A stretch of 56,640 nucleotides of DNA, from IMG/VR virus record IMGVR_UViG_3300008954_002004, positions 1 through 56,640 of that record; one strand, 5' to 3'. Each line of letters begins with the position of its first letter. Position 1 is the stretch's first letter. The position numbers were made by a program, and so were the translations under genes. Below, piece after piece: positions 16,400 through 25,371 of this stretch. The DNA is from a virus. The notes beneath the pieces are model-generated. The model searched no databases. It was not told the DNA's origin and saw only the letters and a program-made list of their open reading frames with translations.

Positions 16400-16936
16400 T
16401 TATACTCCTGTGTGTCCAAAGCCACCTTTCCTGTCTGTTTTTTGTTCCGGAGGTGAATCTACCTCTCGCAATGCCATATATGTGTCTGTATGAAATTCAA
16501 TTTGTGCTATCCTATCAAATTCCCACACTGTAAATGGTTTTTCACTTATATTATACAGCATAACAAAAGTTTCATGATAATAATCACTATCTACTACGCC
16601 TTCACAATTAGCAACAGTAATACCATTTTTCCACGCTAACCCACTACGTGGGTGTATGCGTATACTATAATCATCTGGTATATCAAAAATTATACCTGTT
16701 GGAATAAGATAACGCCAACGCGGCAATATATCAATATACTTTTCAGGTGCCCCAGGGACTCGATGCCAGGCTCGAACATTTTCTTGTGACGAATTGTTTG
16801 ATGTGTCCATTGCTTTTACTGTGTCAGTATGAAAAAAAGAATGCACATCATAACAAGCAGAGTTTAAAGTTGCGCGGACTGGCTCTAGAACTCGTTCATC
16901 TATTTTATAATAATTTACACTAATTTGTGTTACCAT
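16400..16936 (-). CDS. dut: dUTPase
   Basis: The five trimeric-dUTPase motifs are in order: NSACYDVHSF (1), HPRSGLAWKNG (2), GVVDSDYYHE (3), DRIAQIEF (4) and RKGGFGHTGV (5). It hydrolyses dUTP to dUMP, keeping uracil out of phage DNA and feeding dTMP synthesis. ATG 16936 is preferred over 16942 because GGAG then sits 7 nt upstream. The 178 residues exceed the usual 150 because of an insert between motifs 1 and 2. It overlaps the metalloprotease-like gene. Confidence 0.92.
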   Translation of the reverse strand: MVTQISVNYYKIDERVLEPVRATLNSACYDVHSFFHTDTVKAMDTSNNSSQENVRAWHRVPGAPEKYIDILPRWRYLIPTGIIFDIPDDYSIRIHPRSGLAWKNGITVANCEGVVDSDYYHETFVMLYNISEKPFTVWEFDRIAQIEFHTDTYMALREVDSPPEQKTDRKGGFGHTGV

Positions 16937-17499
16937 CGACATTCTCCATTATCTAATTTAGATCTCCATTTTTCTTGCCATTCACTATTATGTTGTATAT
17001 ACCAACTTGGACGATGCAACTCTAAAAGATTAACTATTTCCATCTCTATTTTCATTGCTTCTAATTCCAACCACGCGGTACATTTATGATATTTTCCGCG
17101 CCAAGTTAGACCATGTCTATCTTGCATATAATGTACAGTTTCATGCACAACACTTGCAACATCATGAGTATCATCTAAATTCATACTTCTAGGAAGAATA
17201 ATAGATCCCGTTAGCACTTCATAATATGCATATACTCCACTTTCTAATACACATTCTGCATATTTTTTTATATCATTTTCGTATTTGTGGTTGCACCACC
17301 TTTGTTGTATTTCTTCATGAGTGAGTAATATTACTTGCCAATTATGATCATATTGAATAGGGGTATCATAACGTTCTTCAAGATAACTTATCGTCGCCTC
17401 AATGATTTTATATAATTTTGGACCAGAACGTATGTCCCCCATGTCGGAACTTGCCATTAATGGCATTGCCCATAGAATTATTGCGAGTATATATTTCAT
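16930..17499 (-). CDS. Exported HExxH metalloprotease-like protein
   Basis: A 189-residue protein with a signal peptide (MKYILAIILWAMPLMASS) and a zincin motif VVHETVHYMQDRHG (HETVH, about residue 120) followed by an acidic LELEAM helix that could give the third zinc ligand. Three Cys may form disulfides outside the cytoplasm. A periplasmic peptidase, possibly in lysis, is a reasonable inference. A consensus TTGACA-N17-TATAAT promoter ends 6 nt before the ATG and there is no ribosome site, predicting a leaderless early message. Confidence 0.7.
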   Translation of the reverse strand: MKYILAIILWAMPLMASSDMGDIRSGPKLYKIIEATISYLEERYDTPIQYDHNWQVILLTHEEIQQRWCNHKYENDIKKYAECVLESGVYAYYEVLTGSIILPRSMNLDDTHDVASVVHETVHYMQDRHGLTWRGKYHKCTAWLELEAMKIEMEIVNLLELHRPSWYIQHNSEWQEKWRSKLDNGECRW

Positions 17500-17505
17500 A
17501 AAACA

Positions 17506-17534
17506 ATTATACTACAGAATAGGGCAAATGTCAA
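17506..17534 (-). promoter_or_regulatory. Consensus sigma70-type promoter
   Basis: Minus strand TTGACA (17529-17534), 17-base spacer, TATAAT (17506-17511), TGTTTT, then ATG at 17499. The -35 box overlaps the purM stop. It has the same geometry as the site at 14014-14042. Confidence 0.85.
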
Positions 17535-18418
17535 GTAGTTAAAGTGCCCAGCACAGTCGCATCAGTCACTTTTTCCGATATTTTATCTATATTCTCTTTA
17601 TCAGCGACCAATAACATGCCCCAACCACAATTGAACACGCATTCAAACTCATGTTTACTCATATTCATAGGAAAATTCTGAGTAGACGCGAATAATGCTG
17701 ACCACCAATCTTTTAATTCAATATTAATATCGTAATTTAAATGATCTGGCAATATTCTAGGTAAATTACCGTGAATTCCACCTCCTGTAATATGAGCCGC
17801 GCCCTTGATAAGTGGTAAAATAGGTAAAATGTCGTAAGTATAAATGCGAGTAGGCTTTAGAATGTTTATATGGTAAATTCCACCATATAATTGACGTAAT
17901 AAACTGTATCCATTGCTATGTGGACCACTACTAGGGATACCAATGATAACATCACCCTCTTTCATCAAATCTTTTTTGGGTAATTCATCTACAACTACAC
18001 CCATACAAAACCCAGCAAGATCAAATTTGCTGTTTTCATACACACCAGGCATTTCAGCGGTCTCACCACCAACTAACTCACATCCTGCTAACTCACATCC
18101 TGTTTGTATACCAGATAATATCTCTTTACTTTTCTCTACGTCAAGACTACCCGTTGCGTAATAGTCTAAAAATGAATGAGGTTTAGCGCCGTGACACAAA
18201 ATATCGTTGGCGCACATAGCAACTAAATCAATACCAATTGTATCAAATACATTTAAGTATTCTGCTACTAGTATTTTTGTTCCTACGCCATCTGTGCTGA
18301 GGACTATTTTAGTGTCGCCGAGATTTATAACGGCTCCATAGTCAGAAAAGCCAAGTTGTTTAATTAATTGGTCTGCTTTCGCAATATCTACACCGGCGTC
18401 TTTGTAGGCGTCGGTCAT
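17531..18418 (-). CDS. purM: Phosphoribosylformylglycinamidine cyclo-ligase (AIR synthetase)
   Basis: A 295-residue PurM (cellular about 345). Visible signatures: YKDAGVDI at the N-terminus, LSTDGVGTK, DTIGIDLVAMCANDIL, FLDYYATGSLD, LVGGETAEMPGVY, SSGPHSNGYSLLR and ITGGGIHGNLPRILP. It closes the imidazole ring to 5-aminoimidazole ribotide in purine synthesis. The shortening comes from internal loops and the C-terminus; the catalytic motifs are intact. With prs it suggests a phage-driven boost to purine nucleotide supply. AGGA precedes the ATG. Confidence 0.95.
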   Translation of the reverse strand: MTDAYKDAGVDIAKADQLIKQLGFSDYGAVINLGDTKIVLSTDGVGTKILVAEYLNVFDTIGIDLVAMCANDILCHGAKPHSFLDYYATGSLDVEKSKEILSGIQTGCELAGCELVGGETAEMPGVYENSKFDLAGFCMGVVVDELPKKDLMKEGDVIIGIPSSGPHSNGYSLLRQLYGGIYHINILKPTRIYTYDILPILPLIKGAAHITGGGIHGNLPRILPDHLNYDINIELKDWWSALFASTQNFPMNMSKHEFECVFNCGWGMLLVADKENIDKISEKVTDATVLGTLTT

Positions 18419-18433
18419 AATTAAATCCTATAA

Positions 18434-19399
18434 TTATATATCGGATAAAAATCCTATTAATTTATCTTGCGGAACATGTTTGAGCAACTCATCTATTGAA
18501 GTATAATCTCCATTAGCAACATCTTCAGCAAACTGTTTTGCTACTTTTTCAAGTAACTCCAATGGATGCCCGTCTATACCGTCATCCTGGCCAAGGTGTG
18601 GCTCCACAATTTCTGTTATTGTCGAGACACCTGCTAGTTCTTGAAGTTTTGTTAACTCCGCACTTTCCCACCATTTCTTTTTCTCAGGTTTGGCTTTCTT
18701 GTCCCAAAGATCTTGGGCTTCCTGATCTTGTCTCTTTTTATTAGCCCAAAATTCTGCATTAGTAAATGGTTTTGTTTCTCGTTTGCCGCTTCCTTCAATT
18801 GAAGGAGGGCATTTTACACCTGTTCCAGGCCCACAGCCTTCTTCATTAACGGAGCCTGCTAGTTCTCGAAGTTTTGTCAACTCCACACTTTCCCCATATG
18901 CTTTCTTTATTTTTTCCATTCCTTTAAACTGTTTTAGTAATCGTGGATCAGGATCTTTATGTTTATATTTTGGGATTTCCATGCCTTTAAATCGTGGATC
19001 AGGTTTTTTATATAAATGTATTGGGTTTTCCATACCATCCCATTTATGTATGCCACCTTCTTTTGGCCATGGTTTCTTTTGCCCGGGTAATGGTACTGCT
19101 GGCTCATACTCTGGCCATGGTTTCTTCCCACCTTCTGGACCAGGCCTTATTGGGCGCAAGTCCTTTCCACCTTCTGGACTAGGAGCGTGTCCGATGATAC
19201 CAGTCGACCGTGGCGGCATTATTGGATTGCCAGCATCGTCACACGCAATTGTTGGAGGGTTAGTCATTACTACGGTACCTGGATTTACTCGAGTACTGCA
19301 TCTATACCCTGGATCGGTATCTGCTGCCATTCTCCGGAGTTCTTCTTCAGTAGGTTCCTTACCCCATTCATTCAATTTTATAAAGTCAGTTGCTTTCAT
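18434..19399 (-). CDS. Proline/lysine-rich repeat protein with capsid-targeting-like N-terminus
   Basis: A 321-residue, mostly low-complexity protein (PGPEGGKKPWPEYEP, KKPWPKEGG, KKPDPRFKGMEI, KDPDPRLLKQFKGMEK). The N-terminus MKATDFIKLNE|W resembles the about 10-residue capsid-targeting peptides of T4 internal proteins, which end in (L/I)xE at the prohead-protease site. Two copies of an ESxELTKLxELAG motif (about residues 170 and 250) also contain LxE. An internal or scaffold head protein cut by a gp21-like protease is inferred. It pairs with the next gene upstream, 2 bp away. Confidence 0.6.
   Translation of the reverse strand: MKATDFIKLNEWGKEPTEEELRRMAADTDPGYRCSTRVNPGTVVMTNPPTIACDDAGNPIMPPRSTGIIGHAPSPEGGKDLRPIRPGPEGGKKPWPEYEPAVPLPGQKKPWPKEGGIHKWDGMENPIHLYKKPDPRFKGMEIPKYKHKDPDPRLLKQFKGMEKIKKAYGESVELTKLRELAGSVNEEGCGPGTGVKCPPSIEGSGKRETKPFTNAEFWANKKRQDQEAQDLWDKKAKPEKKKWWESAELTKLQELAGVSTITEIVEPHLGQDDGIDGHPLELLEKVAKQFAEDVANGDYTSIDELLKHVPQDKLIGFLSDI
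18631..18895 (-). repeat. Two near-identical 40-bp copies encoding ESxELTKLxELAG
   Basis: Plus-strand 18631-18670 and 18856-18895 differ at only a few positions (both CTGCTAGTTC...GAAGTTTTGT...AACTCC). A third, more diverged copy lies at the 3' end of the next gene (19411-19449, MESVELNKILELAG). All three encode the same short peptide motif. Confidence 0.75.
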
Positions 19400-19401
19400 A
19401 A

Positions 19402-20544
19402 TTATATTCCAGCTAATTCAAGAATTTTATTTAATTCTACACTTTCCATTTTAATATCATCAGGATTAGTAGTTGGCTCTTTACCTATGCCTTCTGGAAC
19501 TCCACGAGGATAATCTTGTAAAAAACGTTTTAGTGCTTTTATGTATCCCTGTGGAGATATATCTCTGATGTCACCGCTTTTTGGCCACTCACCTGCGGCC
19601 GCTAAATATGGCCATAACCTGGAAATACCACCAGTTAGATCTGGTGCAGAACTGTTTTTAAGATTCCATGTAAACCACTGTTTTAGCTCTTCATTCCCAT
19701 CCCATAATCCTGGTATAGCTTCTGCTTCTCGATCAGTCCAATGTGGTTCTAAAGATTTACCATCATATGATGTTCTCATATAAGTTGCAAGCAAGCTGTT
19801 AAATACTTTCCCCCATTCTTTAGGATCACGAGTTTCAGCATTCCAATCAACTTTCATCGCTTTAAAATGTGGTTCCAACATACTCATCCAAAGGCCACCT
19901 GGGAAATGGTATTCCATAGCTGCACGGAGACCTGGATTAATTTTTTCGTCAAATAATCCTGGTGTTGATTTTTCTTCCTCATCATAATAAGCTTTAACCT
20001 TTTCGGGAGGATATTCTTCGCCAGTAATTTGAATTGGTACTACTGGGCCTAACTCCGACGGAGGTGGCTCAACATCTGGTCCTACCCAATCTGGTACTAC
20101 TTCATCTTCTTCTTGATCAGATGATGTAGGTGGTAAGTTGGATACTATGGCGTCTGGTGGAAGTGGAGGGGATAAGATCTTATTTTCGTCTTCAGGCTCA
20201 GTATCCGGCTGTGGAGTCGGCTCTAAAGTAGCAGGTTCTTCTTCCTCGCCATCAACAGCACCATCTGCTTTTTGCATTTCATCCCATGCCCTAGCCTGTG
20301 CGGCTTCTCTTTTAGACTTTTCAGTGTTCATTATTTGCTGACTTTGTTTGTCTGGTATGGCATGTGTTGCATCTCTATATGCTTTTGCTTTTTGTGCAAC
20401 TGTCATTTCACTGCCTTCCGCTTCCGCTTCACGTGCCGCTTCTTCTTCAGCTGCTTTTGCATCTTTCTCAGCCCATACTTTTGGGTAGAGTTTTCTATCT
20501 TCTTCTTCAGTTCGTTCTAAAAGCGAAAATTCAAAAAATTTCAT
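19402..20544 (-). CDS. Acidic protein with capsid-targeting-like N-terminus
   Basis: A 380-residue protein. The N-terminus MKFFEFSLLE|R again fits a short Phe-rich peptide ending LxE, as in T4 capsid-targeting sequences. Residues about 20-75 are charged and helical (EKDAKAAEEEAAREAEAEG), about 90-170 are Pro/Glu-rich, and about 190-350 form a Trp-rich globular region (FPGGLWMSMLEPHFKAMK, LPYL-type helices) that matches no known domain. The C-terminus repeats the ELAG motif of its neighbour. AGGAT lies 8 nt before the ATG. Confidence 0.6.
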   Translation of the reverse strand: MKFFEFSLLERTEEEDRKLYPKVWAEKDAKAAEEEAAREAEAEGSEMTVAQKAKAYRDATHAIPDKQSQQIMNTEKSKREAAQARAWDEMQKADGAVDGEEEEPATLEPTPQPDTEPEDENKILSPPLPPDAIVSNLPPTSSDQEEDEVVPDWVGPDVEPPPSELGPVVPIQITGEEYPPEKVKAYYDEEEKSTPGLFDEKINPGLRAAMEYHFPGGLWMSMLEPHFKAMKVDWNAETRDPKEWGKVFNSLLATYMRTSYDGKSLEPHWTDREAEAIPGLWDGNEELKQWFTWNLKNSSAPDLTGGISRLWPYLAAAGEWPKSGDIRDISPQGYIKALKRFLQDYPRGVPEGIGKEPTTNPDDIKMESVELNKILELAGI

Positions 20545-20560
20545 AATTTTATCCTATTAA

Positions 20561-22228
20561 TTAGCTCACTGCGTAATATGGAACTACAAATGCTGACCCA
20601 CCAACTTCAATCTTCATATATCCTGTTGGTTGTGCTGGCAATGCAGATGCACTACCTGCTGAACCAACTGTTGTTTGTGTTGGGACATTAAAATCAACTG
20701 TACCTGTACCATTTGGATCTAATTTGAGATCTTGGTTAGTAGTTGAAGTTGAAATTGTTGCTGTTGTGCCTGCCAAGTCTACAGTACCTGTGCCATGTGG
20801 TGCTAGTGACAAGTTTGTATTAGTTGCTGGTGTGCTAAGAGTTGTAACTGTTGCTTCAGTACTAATAATAACCTTACCTGTACCATTTGGATTAATATTA
20901 AGATCTGTATTTGTGCCTGTTGTAGTAATTGTTCTGTTAGTGCCACCAATTAATATACTACCAGTTCCATCTGGACCAATAGTTAAATTACCATTACTTG
21001 CTGGAGTTCCAATTGTTGTTACTTCCAATGTATTAGCAGTCGCTACAATAACTTTACCTGTGCCATTTGGATCTAAATTAATATGTCCATTTGTATCAGT
21101 TGAAATAATAGTATTGCCATCAACATTAATATTATCCACAGTTAAAGTAGTTAAACCTGCTACTGCTGTGTCTAAATTAACAGTAATTGTATCTGCTGAA
21201 CTTGAAACTGTACTAACGTTTGTACCACCAAGAATTCTTAAAGTGTTACCGTTTACAATTGTTTCACTTGAACCACTATCAGCGGCCAATGGAATATTAG
21301 CAATAGTACCACTTGCAATTACAGTATCAACATATTGTTTTGTTGTAAGTGAGTTTGTGCCATGTCCTGCGCGGTCTTTATAACCTGCTGGAACTGTTAC
21401 TGTACCTGTTCCTGCTGGAGCAAGTGCTAATGCCTGGTTTGAGGCAGATGTTGAAATAGTTGCTGTTGTGCCAGGTAAATCAATTGTACCTGTGCCGTTT
21501 GGTGCTAATGTTAAATTACCATTTGTATTTGTTGTAGCAATTGTATTAGCATCAAAACTTAAATTGTCTGTAGTAACTTTACCTGTACCATTTGGTGTAA
21601 GTGTAATGTCACCATTAGTGTTAGTTGAACTAATAACGTTAGCATTAAGTTGTAAATTACCTAAACTAGCATCACTTTGTGTTTTATCTTCTACTAGTAT
21701 ACTTGTGCCACCATCTACTGAACTAAAATCGTAAATGTATGTTCCAGTTGCTGGGAAAGTAATTACTTGTGAAGCAATCCCTTGGACAGTAGTTACACCT
21801 AATGAAACAGCCGCTGGCAAGGTTAGCGTATGTGCTACATTAGCAATTGTTACTATAAAACGCATTCTGCCACCTTGTCCTGACGCTGGCCAGTTACTAA
21901 ATGCTAATGTGCCACTTGCATTTAGTGTAGCAGTATGGATTATTGCTGTTGCGTGGTCTAATGTTAGTGTACCACCAACTGCGCCTAATGCATTTACTAC
22001 ATCGGCGTTATTTTTCATTAATGCTTCACTAATTACACCAGTGAAGTTAAAGTCGTTTGTCGCACTTAACGTAACTGAAGTCGTTTGTAACGCTTCAATT
22101 TCCGTCTTTGCTGACGTAAAATTTGTTTTTATATTTGTAAAATTGTCTCTAAATCCTTGGCTGTCATTGTCTTGTCCAGCTACTGGATATGTTCCGTCAA
22201 TATTACTAGGGTTTATTGAACTTGCCAT
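20561..22228 (-). CDS. Repetitive fibre-like virion protein
   Basis: A 555-residue protein. The N-terminus (NDSQGFRDNFTNIKTNF) resembles the attachment module of neighbouring fibre proteins. Most of the rest is an array of NGNLTLxPNGTGxV units of about 28-35 residues, predicted to form a beta-solenoid or triple-beta fibre shaft. The C-terminus ends in GSAFVVPYYAVS. No enzyme motif. The close spacing of 22228 to 30447 points to a virion fibre operon. Confidence 0.78.
   Translation of the reverse strand: MASSINPSNIDGTYPVAGQDNDSQGFRDNFTNIKTNFTSAKTEIEALQTTSVTLSATNDFNFTGVISEALMKNNADVVNALGAVGGTLTLDHATAIIHTATLNASGTLAFSNWPASGQGGRMRFIVTIANVAHTLTLPAAVSLGVTTVQGIASQVITFPATGTYIYDFSSVDGGTSILVEDKTQSDASLGNLQLNANVISSTNTNGDITLTPNGTGKVTTDNLSFDANTIATTNTNGNLTLAPNGTGTIDLPGTTATISTSASNQALALAPAGTGTVTVPAGYKDRAGHGTNSLTTKQYVDTVIASGTIANIPLAADSGSSETIVNGNTLRILGGTNVSTVSSSADTITVNLDTAVAGLTTLTVDNINVDGNTIISTDTNGHINLDPNGTGKVIVATANTLEVTTIGTPASNGNLTIGPDGTGSILIGGTNRTITTTGTNTDLNINPNGTGKVIISTEATVTTLSTPATNTNLSLAPHGTGTVDLAGTTATISTSTTNQDLKLDPNGTGTVDFNVPTQTTVGSAGSASALPAQPTGYMKIEVGGSAFVVPYYAVS
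20690..21640 (-). repeat. DNA repeats encoding LxPNGTGxV fibre units
   Basis: The phrase ACCTGTACCATTTGG and close variants recur about every 85-105 bp (near 20701, 20784, 20875, 21054, 21488, 21586), encoding NGTGKV-type turns. Imperfect tandem repeats like this can recombine and change fibre length. Confidence 0.75.
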
Positions 22229-23941
22229 TTATTCATATACTCCTGTCTGTGGGAATTTCAAGTATTTATCGTTTTCTCCAACTTTTGAATACGTTCGCGG
22301 TGCGTAATTCTTAAGAATCACATAGTATTTAACAGTATTCGTGGGCGCAACAGTGAAAGTTAAACTTGTGCCAATTGCTACATAATCTTTAACTGGAGTA
22401 AGTTCTACTTTTGTTGTTCCATTAACAATGCTAATTTCAGCAGATCTCTCTACATGATGGTCTAATGTGTAAGCCTTTGTAGAACCGTCTCCTGTAATTG
22501 TTTGCATTGTATCAATAAATTTCATCTCTTTATTGTCAAATGTAGTGGCAGAAACTGCACTAAAAGTAGTTTCTTTTCTAGGTGCATAGCGTCCTGTTGT
22601 GATATTAAACGATTGTGTTAAATCAGTATCCCACTCATATCTGTCTACTTCAAATAAAAATTTATTTGGATTAAATTTAGATCGTTTAATTAAAAATTTA
22701 ATGCGCTCTGCATTACCTGGTTTTACATACACTAATGGTACTGCTAATTTATGTTGTAAAATACTTCCATCTGCCTGTTCAGTTGACATCCAACTAGGCA
22801 ATGATTTTGCTTCACTTACTACTTCACCAACATTTGTTTCCAAAGTTGCTCTCATATTTTTAAAACTATTTGGATAGATATCATACGCTTTGTCCCAAGT
22901 TGTCATATCAACTGTATAATCTGGCAAACCTGGACCATCAGTCATACTTGCACGTATTGTTCCACTAGATGCAAATATTGGAGCGAAATCATGTGTGCTA
23001 CTTGTGTTTAAATCTAGTAAAGTATCTGTTGAAGAACTAATTTCTTCGATTTCATAATATATAACTTCATATTCTACTTTACCCGCTACATAAGATCGCG
23101 CACTTTTAAGGTCACCAAAACGTAATTGTTTGGTATAATGGTATTTTTCCATTACTGTCATATAATCTTTAACATATTTTGGATTTAATCCAGATTTGAC
23201 AAGTATTTTAATGTCACGTTGCAATCCAAAACGCTCATCATTTTTTCTATATAATGATTCTTGATCAAATGTATTAAAATCTGATGTGAAATCCTCCCAA
23301 TTTGATCGGTCTGCTAAACTAGGTTTAGCAATACAAAATAAATTTTGCCATGGTTTAAATGCCAATGATCTAACTGTAATTGAGTAATCTTTAAAAGAAC
23401 TTATACCTAATCCGCCAGCAATGTCACCACGACCAATTGCACCAGAGCCACCACCACCAGTAAAAGTAATAGTCGGTTCATGTGTATAACCATCTCCTCC
23501 TGCTGTTACAGTAATTGAATTAACAGCACCGCCAGATACGGTACAAGTTGCTGTTGCTTGCCCACCACCGCCACCAGTAATAGTTACAGTAGGTGCTGAC
23601 GTATAACCTGTTCCGCCATTTAGTACAGCAATACTTGTCAATGGACCAATTGTGCTATATGCTTCTACAGTAAATTCATACTTACTATCCCATGTTGTAA
23701 TAGAAGTACTGACGTCTGTATCTGTAAAAGTTGTTGTTGCTTGATCAAACATTGTATTATTACGAAAAGTGGTTCTTCCTATAATTGAACCATCTTGTGA
23801 TATCGTAAGTCCTTGTGGAAGTTCACCAGCATCTTTAGATCTTTTCATTCTAATAAAAAGTAATGATCCATCAGGCGCCGTTGCATTAATTTTTAACTTA
23901 CAAAGTTTGCCTGCGTCTATTGTTCCTAAACTCGTAGCCAT
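22229..23941 (-). CDS. Large virion structural protein with Ig-like and Gly-rich repeats
   Basis: ATG 23941 ([11 protein letters not shown]) is preferred over 23953 because GGAG lies 8 nt upstream. [21 protein letters not shown] stretch is a putative Ig-like (He_PIG) core, followed by two [19 protein letters not shown]-type Gly repeats (about residues 108-170), then a long domain of unknown fold. The C-terminus has a carbohydrate-module-like [17 protein letters not shown]. It probably belongs to the baseplate or tail-fibre apparatus, by its place in the operon and its sharing of the Ig core with the next gene upstream. Confidence 0.68.
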   Translation of the reverse strand: MATSLGTIDAGKLCKLKINATAPDGSLLFIRMKRSKDAGELPQGLTISQDGSIIGRTTFRNNTMFDQATTTFTDTDVSTSITTWDSKYEFTVEAYSTIGPLTSIAVLNGGTGYTSAPTVTITGGGGGQATATCTVSGGAVNSITVTAGGDGYTHEPTITFTGGGGSGAIGRGDIAGGLGISSFKDYSITVRSLAFKPWQNLFCIAKPSLADRSNWEDFTSDFNTFDQESLYRKNDERFGLQRDIKILVKSGLNPKYVKDYMTVMEKYHYTKQLRFGDLKSARSYVAGKVEYEVIYYEIEEISSSTDTLLDLNTSSTHDFAPIFASSGTIRASMTDGPGLPDYTVDMTTWDKAYDIYPNSFKNMRATLETNVGEVVSEAKSLPSWMSTEQADGSILQHKLAVPLVYVKPGNAERIKFLIKRSKFNPNKFLFEVDRYEWDTDLTQSFNITTGRYAPRKETTFSAVSATTFDNKEMKFIDTMQTITGDGSTKAYTLDHHVERSAEISIVNGTTKVELTPVKDYVAIGTSLTFTVAPTNTVKYYVILKNYAPRTYSKVGENDKYLKFPQTGVYE

Positions 23942-23943
23942 AA

Positions 23944-25026
23944 TTAACTCCAAGTAACCTCAGTATCAGCTTCACCACGAACAGTTAAAATATACTCAAT
24001 CCACTCTCCATATATTGTTATACTTTTAGCAGGACTATAATCATTATCATTAAACGTATTTTTAGGTCTTAATTTAAATGTATATGCTGTAGAAGATGCT
24101 GTTGTACTTGGTACTTCACCATATATAAGACATGATCCTACTTTATCTGTAGCATCAGTTTCATATGTTCCATTAAAAGTAGTTCCTTGTGGTAAATTGC
24201 CACTTTGCTCAAAAGCAATTTGTGGTAAATCTTCTAATGTTTTCCCTTGAAATAATTCTATGTAATAATTACTATGTCTTAGTATACCAAGAGACCCTGC
24301 TGCCTTTACCATATATGGTCTAGCAAAAACATAATTGTCAGCAGTCCACATTGTGCTAGTACTATCACATTTAATATTATCACCAAATGCATCTGCCTCT
24401 GTGTCTACCGTAGCATCACCAATAGCATGTACCCTGTAACTAAATTGCCTGTCAACATTTACATTACCATCAGTAACGCGAACGTTAAAGTTAAAATCTT
24501 TTGATAATGAAACTTTATCAATTCGTCCAGTTATTACACCGGCCGTACTCATCGTTAACCCTGCTGGTAAACTACCTGATTGTATACTATAAGTTAATGT
24601 GTCTAAATCTGAGTCAGTCGCGGATAGTGTTGTTGTAACTTCTTGTCCATCATGAACATCTGCTAGTTTTCCAGCCGTAGTAGACCAAACTGGTGAGTCA
24701 GGTCCTTCAACAGTTAAACTAAAAGTTCTATCTGCTATTAAATTTTCCGCATCTGTTATTCTAACAACAAAAGTGCTTGTAATATTTTCACTAACTTCAT
24801 AAGGAACACCTTTTAATAAACTACGCTGTGTGGGTATCCCATCAACAAGTCCAGTATGTGCTAACGCCACGCCACCAGGTAACTTACCGGCAATTAACGT
24901 AAATGTTAATCCAGTATTATTACTTCCCTTATCAGGATCTCGTCCAGTTAACTGGAACGAATAAAACTCCATTTCTGGTATTGTACCGAGATCTCCAGCA
25001 TCTGTAACCCAGTATGGTGCGCCCAT
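23944..25026 (-). CDS. Virion protein with Ig/cadherin-like repeats
   Basis: A 360-residue protein. Putative Ig repeats are visible: [20 protein letters not shown] (about residue 45), [20 protein letters not shown] (about 145) and [17 protein letters not shown]. Each has the LPxGL....G.I.G pattern of He_PIG domains. The start [18 protein letters not shown] may be a conserved assembly tag. Such domains are common in tail proteins, where they bind cell-surface glycans weakly. It overlaps no gene and sits 2-5 bp from its neighbours. Confidence 0.7.
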   Translation of the reverse strand: MGAPYWVTDAGDLGTIPEMEFYSFQLTGRDPDKGSNNTGLTFTLIAGKLPGGVALAHTGLVDGIPTQRSLLKGVPYEVSENITSTFVVRITDAENLIADRTFSLTVEGPDSPVWSTTAGKLADVHDGQEVTTTLSATDSDLDTLTYSIQSGSLPAGLTMSTAGVITGRIDKVSLSKDFNFNVRVTDGNVNVDRQFSYRVHAIGDATVDTEADAFGDNIKCDSTSTMWTADNYVFARPYMVKAAGSLGILRHSNYYIELFQGKTLEDLPQIAFEQSGNLPQGTTFNGTYETDATDKVGSCLIYGEVPSTTASSTAYTFKLRPKNTFNDNDYSPAKSITIYGEWIEYILTVRGEADTEVTWS

Positions 25027-25031
25027 TTATT

Positions 25032-25307
25032 TTACCAAGATGCTATTGCTACTCTGCGCCAAATTGCTGTTGTGCCATCATATGCCGCTGTACAAATATA
25101 AAAATGTGTTGCGTTATATGCTGTTTTTCCTGCGTAATCGCCGGCGGCACCTACGTTTGTCGCTGGGACCGTTACTGCTGTTGTACCATCTGATTGCAAC
25201 ATGTATAACTCTAAAAAGTTATCATTTACTTTATCAAATGCCGTGCGTAGCGGATCACCTGTACCGTCATTAGCAGTACTGCCAATTCCAATTGCTTGTC
25301 TAGCCAT
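25032..25307 (-). CDS. Small virion protein with the ANDGTGD attachment module
   Basis: ATG 25307 (MARQAIGIGSTANDGTGD) has GGAG 8 nt upstream, so the 25319 extension is rejected. The module ANDGTGDPLRTAFDKVNDNF is shared almost exactly with the N-terminus of the fibre at 30971-32521. This 91-residue protein consists of that module plus a short C-terminal beta domain. A TATAAATA late promoter lies 30 bp upstream. Confidence 0.75.
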   Translation of the reverse strand: MARQAIGIGSTANDGTGDPLRTAFDKVNDNFLELYMLQSDGTTAVTVPATNVGAAGDYAGKTAYNATHFYICTAAYDGTTAIWRRVAIASW

Positions 25308-25336
25308 TATTTTCTCCAAATAATTGTATTATTAAG

Positions 25337-25344
25337 TATTTATA
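25337..25344 (-). promoter_or_regulatory. T4-type late promoter TATAAATA
   Basis: An exact TATAAATA on the minus strand 29 nt before the ATG at 25307, heading the group 25307 to 18434. The leader would contain the GGAG ribosome site. Confidence 0.65.
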
Positions 25345-25358
25345 CTATATTATTGATC

Positions 25359-25366
25359 ACTAAATA
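25359..25366 (+). promoter_or_regulatory. Late-type octamer ACTAAATA, 5 nt from ATG
   Basis: Plus strand ACTAAATA-CCCAG-ATG (25372). It has the same 5-nt geometry as the AATAAATA sites, with no clear ribosome site. Confidence 0.45.
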
Positions 25367-25371
25367 CCCAG

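Noticed and set aside
18783-19454. 223-aa plus-strand frame
   Set aside because: Antisense of the Pro/Lys-rich protein; its Pro and Ser richness mirrors the repeats.
20724-22307. Long plus-strand frames opposite the fibre gene
   Set aside because: Antisense of the NGTG repeat protein.
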